A DNA stretch of 6,807 nucleotides, from contig CALBZH010000810.1 in NCBI GenBank assembly GCA_937889795.1, forward strand, positions 1 through 6,807, written 5' to 3'. The notes under the pieces are model-generated. The model was not told where the DNA came from, did not search any database, and saw only the letters and a list, made by a program, of their open reading frames with translations. Shown here piece by piece: positions 5,494 through 6,807 of this stretch. Each line of letters starts with the position of its first letter. The first letter of the stretch is position 1. This DNA is from an uncultured Syntrophobacteraceae bacterium. GTDB lineage: Bacteria; Desulfobacterota; Syntrophobacteria; Syntrophobacterales; Syntrophobacteraceae. Position numbers and translations under genes: made by a program.

Positions 5494-6705
5494 ATGAAAG
5501 CACGAGAAGTGGTGATGGTGGATGGGATACGAACCGCCTTCGGGCGCGCCGGGGAAAGGGGGTATTTCTGGCTCACCCGGGCGGACGACATGGTGGTTCG
5601 AGTGATTCGGGAGCTTTTGAAGCGGAATCCTCAGGTCACGCCTGACATGGTGGAAGAAAACGTTTGGGGAGCCACGACCCAGGAAGGAGACCAAGGGCTG
5701 ACCCTGGGGCGAACCAGCGCGATTCTGGCCGGCCTTCCAAAGGGTTGTGCCGGCTTTTCCGTGGACCGGATGTGCGCGGGAGGGCTGACCGCCGTCACGG
5801 CCGCCGCCTCGGAGATCGCTCTCGGGGCTTGTGATGTGGCCATTGCAGGCGGGGTCGAGCACATGGGGCACCATCCCATGGGTGCCACGGCGGACCCCAA
5901 TCCCCGGTTCCTCGCTGATAGACTGGTGTCGGAGGACGCCCTGGTGATGGGCAAGACGGCCGAGAATCTCCACGACCTGTTCCCCGACATCACGAAGGAG
6001 ATGGCCGACGAATACGCCTGCCATTCCCAGAGGAAGACCGGGCAAGCCTACGCCGAAGGCAAGATCCAGAAGATGATCGTGCCGATGACCGTGTATTCGA
6101 AGGAAGGGTGGATGGTGGCTGACCGTGACCAGCAGCCCCGTCCCGAAACCACCCTCGAGACATTGAAGGATCTCAAGACGCCCTTCCGGGCCATGGGGAA
6201 AGTCACGCCGGGAAACGCGTCGGGCCTGAACGATGGGGCCGCCGGGGTGCTCCTCATGAGCGCGGAAAAGGCGGTGGAGCTGGGGGTGACTCCCAAGATG
6301 CGACTGGTCGGGTACGCCTATGCCGGCGTGGGGCCCGAGATCATGGGCTACGGTCCGGTTCCTTCCACGAAAAAGCTGCTCCAGCGAACCGGCCTCACGA
6401 TGGACGACATCGGACTGATTGAGCTCAACGAGGCCTTTGCGGTTCAGTGCATCGCTTTCATGAAAGAATTCGGCCTGAGATTCCCCGATGACGAGCGGCT
6501 TAACCCGCTCGGCGGGGCCATCGCGTTCGGGCACCCCCTGGCTGCGTCGGGTCCCCGGCTACTCCTGCACCTGATGCATTTGTTCGCGGAGCGGCCCACG
6601 GTTCGGTACGGTCTGGCGTCGATGTGTGTGGGGCTGGGGCAGGGCGCGTCCGCCCTCTGGGAGAACCTGCAGACCGATGCGAAAGCAACCGGAGAGGGAG
6701 AATAG
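5494..6705 (+). CDS. fadA: 3-ketoacyl-CoA thiolase (acetyl-CoA acyltransferase, FadA-like)
   Basis: This 403-aa thiolase should cleave 3-ketoacyl-CoA with CoA to acetyl-CoA and a shortened acyl-CoA, the last step of beta-oxidation. The full catalytic set is present: nucleophile Cys94 in VDRMCAGGLTAV, Asn312 in NEAF, His347 in GHPLAASGPR and the second Cys378 in MCVGLGQG. The GLGQG ending is like E. coli FadA rather than the CIGGGMG ending of biosynthetic acetoacetyl-CoA thiolases. The nucleophile motif CAGG departs from the common C-x-S-G. The start at 5494 has AAAGGAG 10 nt upstream (5477-5483). The frame also opens at a TTG at 5419, which has no such support and lies inside the second operator. 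The next gene begins 9 nt after the stop. Confidence 0.92.
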   Translation: MKAREVVMVDGIRTAFGRAGERGYFWLTRADDMVVRVIRELLKRNPQVTPDMVEENVWGATTQEGDQGLTLGRTSAILAGLPKGCAGFSVDRMCAGGLTAVTAAASEIALGACDVAIAGGVEHMGHHPMGATADPNPRFLADRLVSEDALVMGKTAENLHDLFPDITKEMADEYACHSQRKTGQAYAEGKIQKMIVPMTVYSKEGWMVADRDQQPRPETTLETLKDLKTPFRAMGKVTPGNASGLNDGAAGVLLMSAEKAVELGVTPKMRLVGYAYAGVGPEIMGYGPVPSTKKLLQRTGLTMDDIGLIELNEAFAVQCIAFMKEFGLRFPDDERLNPLGGAIAFGHPLAASGPRLLLHLMHLFAERPTVRYGLASMCVGLGQGASALWENLQTDAKATGEGE

Positions 6706-6714
6706 GGGGAAGTC

Positions 6715-6761
6715 ATGGCTGAGCCGGTTACGTCCTTTTATACGCGTTTCTATGGGTCGCC
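6715..6761 (+). CDS. Start of an unidentified operon gene, cut by adapter sequence
   Basis: An ATG 9 nt after the thiolase stop, with GGGGGA 4 nt upstream (6705-6710), opens MAEPVTSFYTRFYGS before genuine sequence ends. This would be the fourth gene of the operon. The residues do not look like the start of a 3-hydroxyacyl-CoA dehydrogenase (no Rossmann GxGxxG is seen), and they are too few to assign a family. The frame continues into adapter to give a false tail, DRKSTRLNSSHEWIS, which must not be taken as protein. Confidence 0.55.
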
Positions 6762-6807
6762 AGATCGGAAGAGCACACGTCTGAACTCCAGTCACGAGTG
6801 GATATCT
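6762..6807 (+). other. Illumina TruSeq adapter with index (contamination)
   Basis: The bases from 6762 begin AGATCGGAAGAGCACACGTC and match the TruSeq 3' adapter through 6795. They are followed by GAGTGG (6796-6801), which matches the index I recall as TruSeq index 23, and then ATATCT, the start of the flowcell-side adapter. This is read-through adapter assembled onto the contig end, not genomic DNA. It also explains a false minus-strand peptide starting MTGVQTCALPI, ending at 6795. Confidence 0.97.

Noticed and set aside
5416..6534. 372-codon minus-strand frame opposite the thiolase
   Set aside because: Same cause: a codon-bias shadow, composition-biased with no domain, opposite an intact thiolase.
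1..6807. CRISPR array, insertion sequence, tRNA/rRNA or a defence-type system
   Set aside because: No spaced direct repeats, transposase motifs, terminal inverted repeats, tRNA cloverleaf or defence domains were seen; the window is mainly metabolic genes.

Overview
The window is GC-rich bacterial chromosomal DNA, tightly packed, with Shine-Dalgarno-led genes. The gene types (single-ORF LarC, TetR/FadR-like repressor, long acyl-CoA dehydrogenase, FadA-like thiolase) fit a lipid-degrading anaerobe or facultative bacterium. Heptamer repeats between genes suggest Desulfobacterota (the former Deltaproteobacteria). That placement is inference; no rRNA or other taxonomic marker is present.

Left edge (1-613): the first 41 bases, read on the minus strand, are the start of a gene that looks like a DEAD-box RNA helicase (RhlE type). 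It is cut by the window edge. Upstream of it lies a leader of about 330 nt with several hairpins and a consensus -35 element (TTGACA on the minus strand). The rest of this stretch holds a doubtful 59-codon ORF (408-587) and a small heptamer tandem repeat with an inverted partner. Minus-strand operon (614-2649): a patatin-like phospholipase is followed by larC, which encodes the nickel-pincer cofactor nickel-insertion enzyme. The two share an ATGA stop/start overlap.

Plus-strand operon (2823-6761): a TetR-family regulator resembling Bacillus FadR (YsiA) is followed by a long acyl-CoA dehydrogenase with a C-terminal extension, a FadA-like 3-ketoacyl-CoA thiolase, and the first codons of one more gene. 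A perfect 9+2+9 palindrome over the expected transcription start of the regulator matches the known Bacillus FadR operator pattern. A second site with the same AATGA-N4-TCATT core lies just after the dehydrogenase stop codon. Together these suggest a self-repressed beta-oxidation operon induced by acyl-CoA. The divergent patatin could supply free fatty acids to it, but this is inference.

Right edge (6762-6807): this is not biological sequence. It is an Illumina TruSeq adapter with its index, left on the contig end. The last gene is therefore truncated by an assembly or trimming artefact. I see no tRNA, rRNA, CRISPR array, insertion sequence or novel defence-type system.
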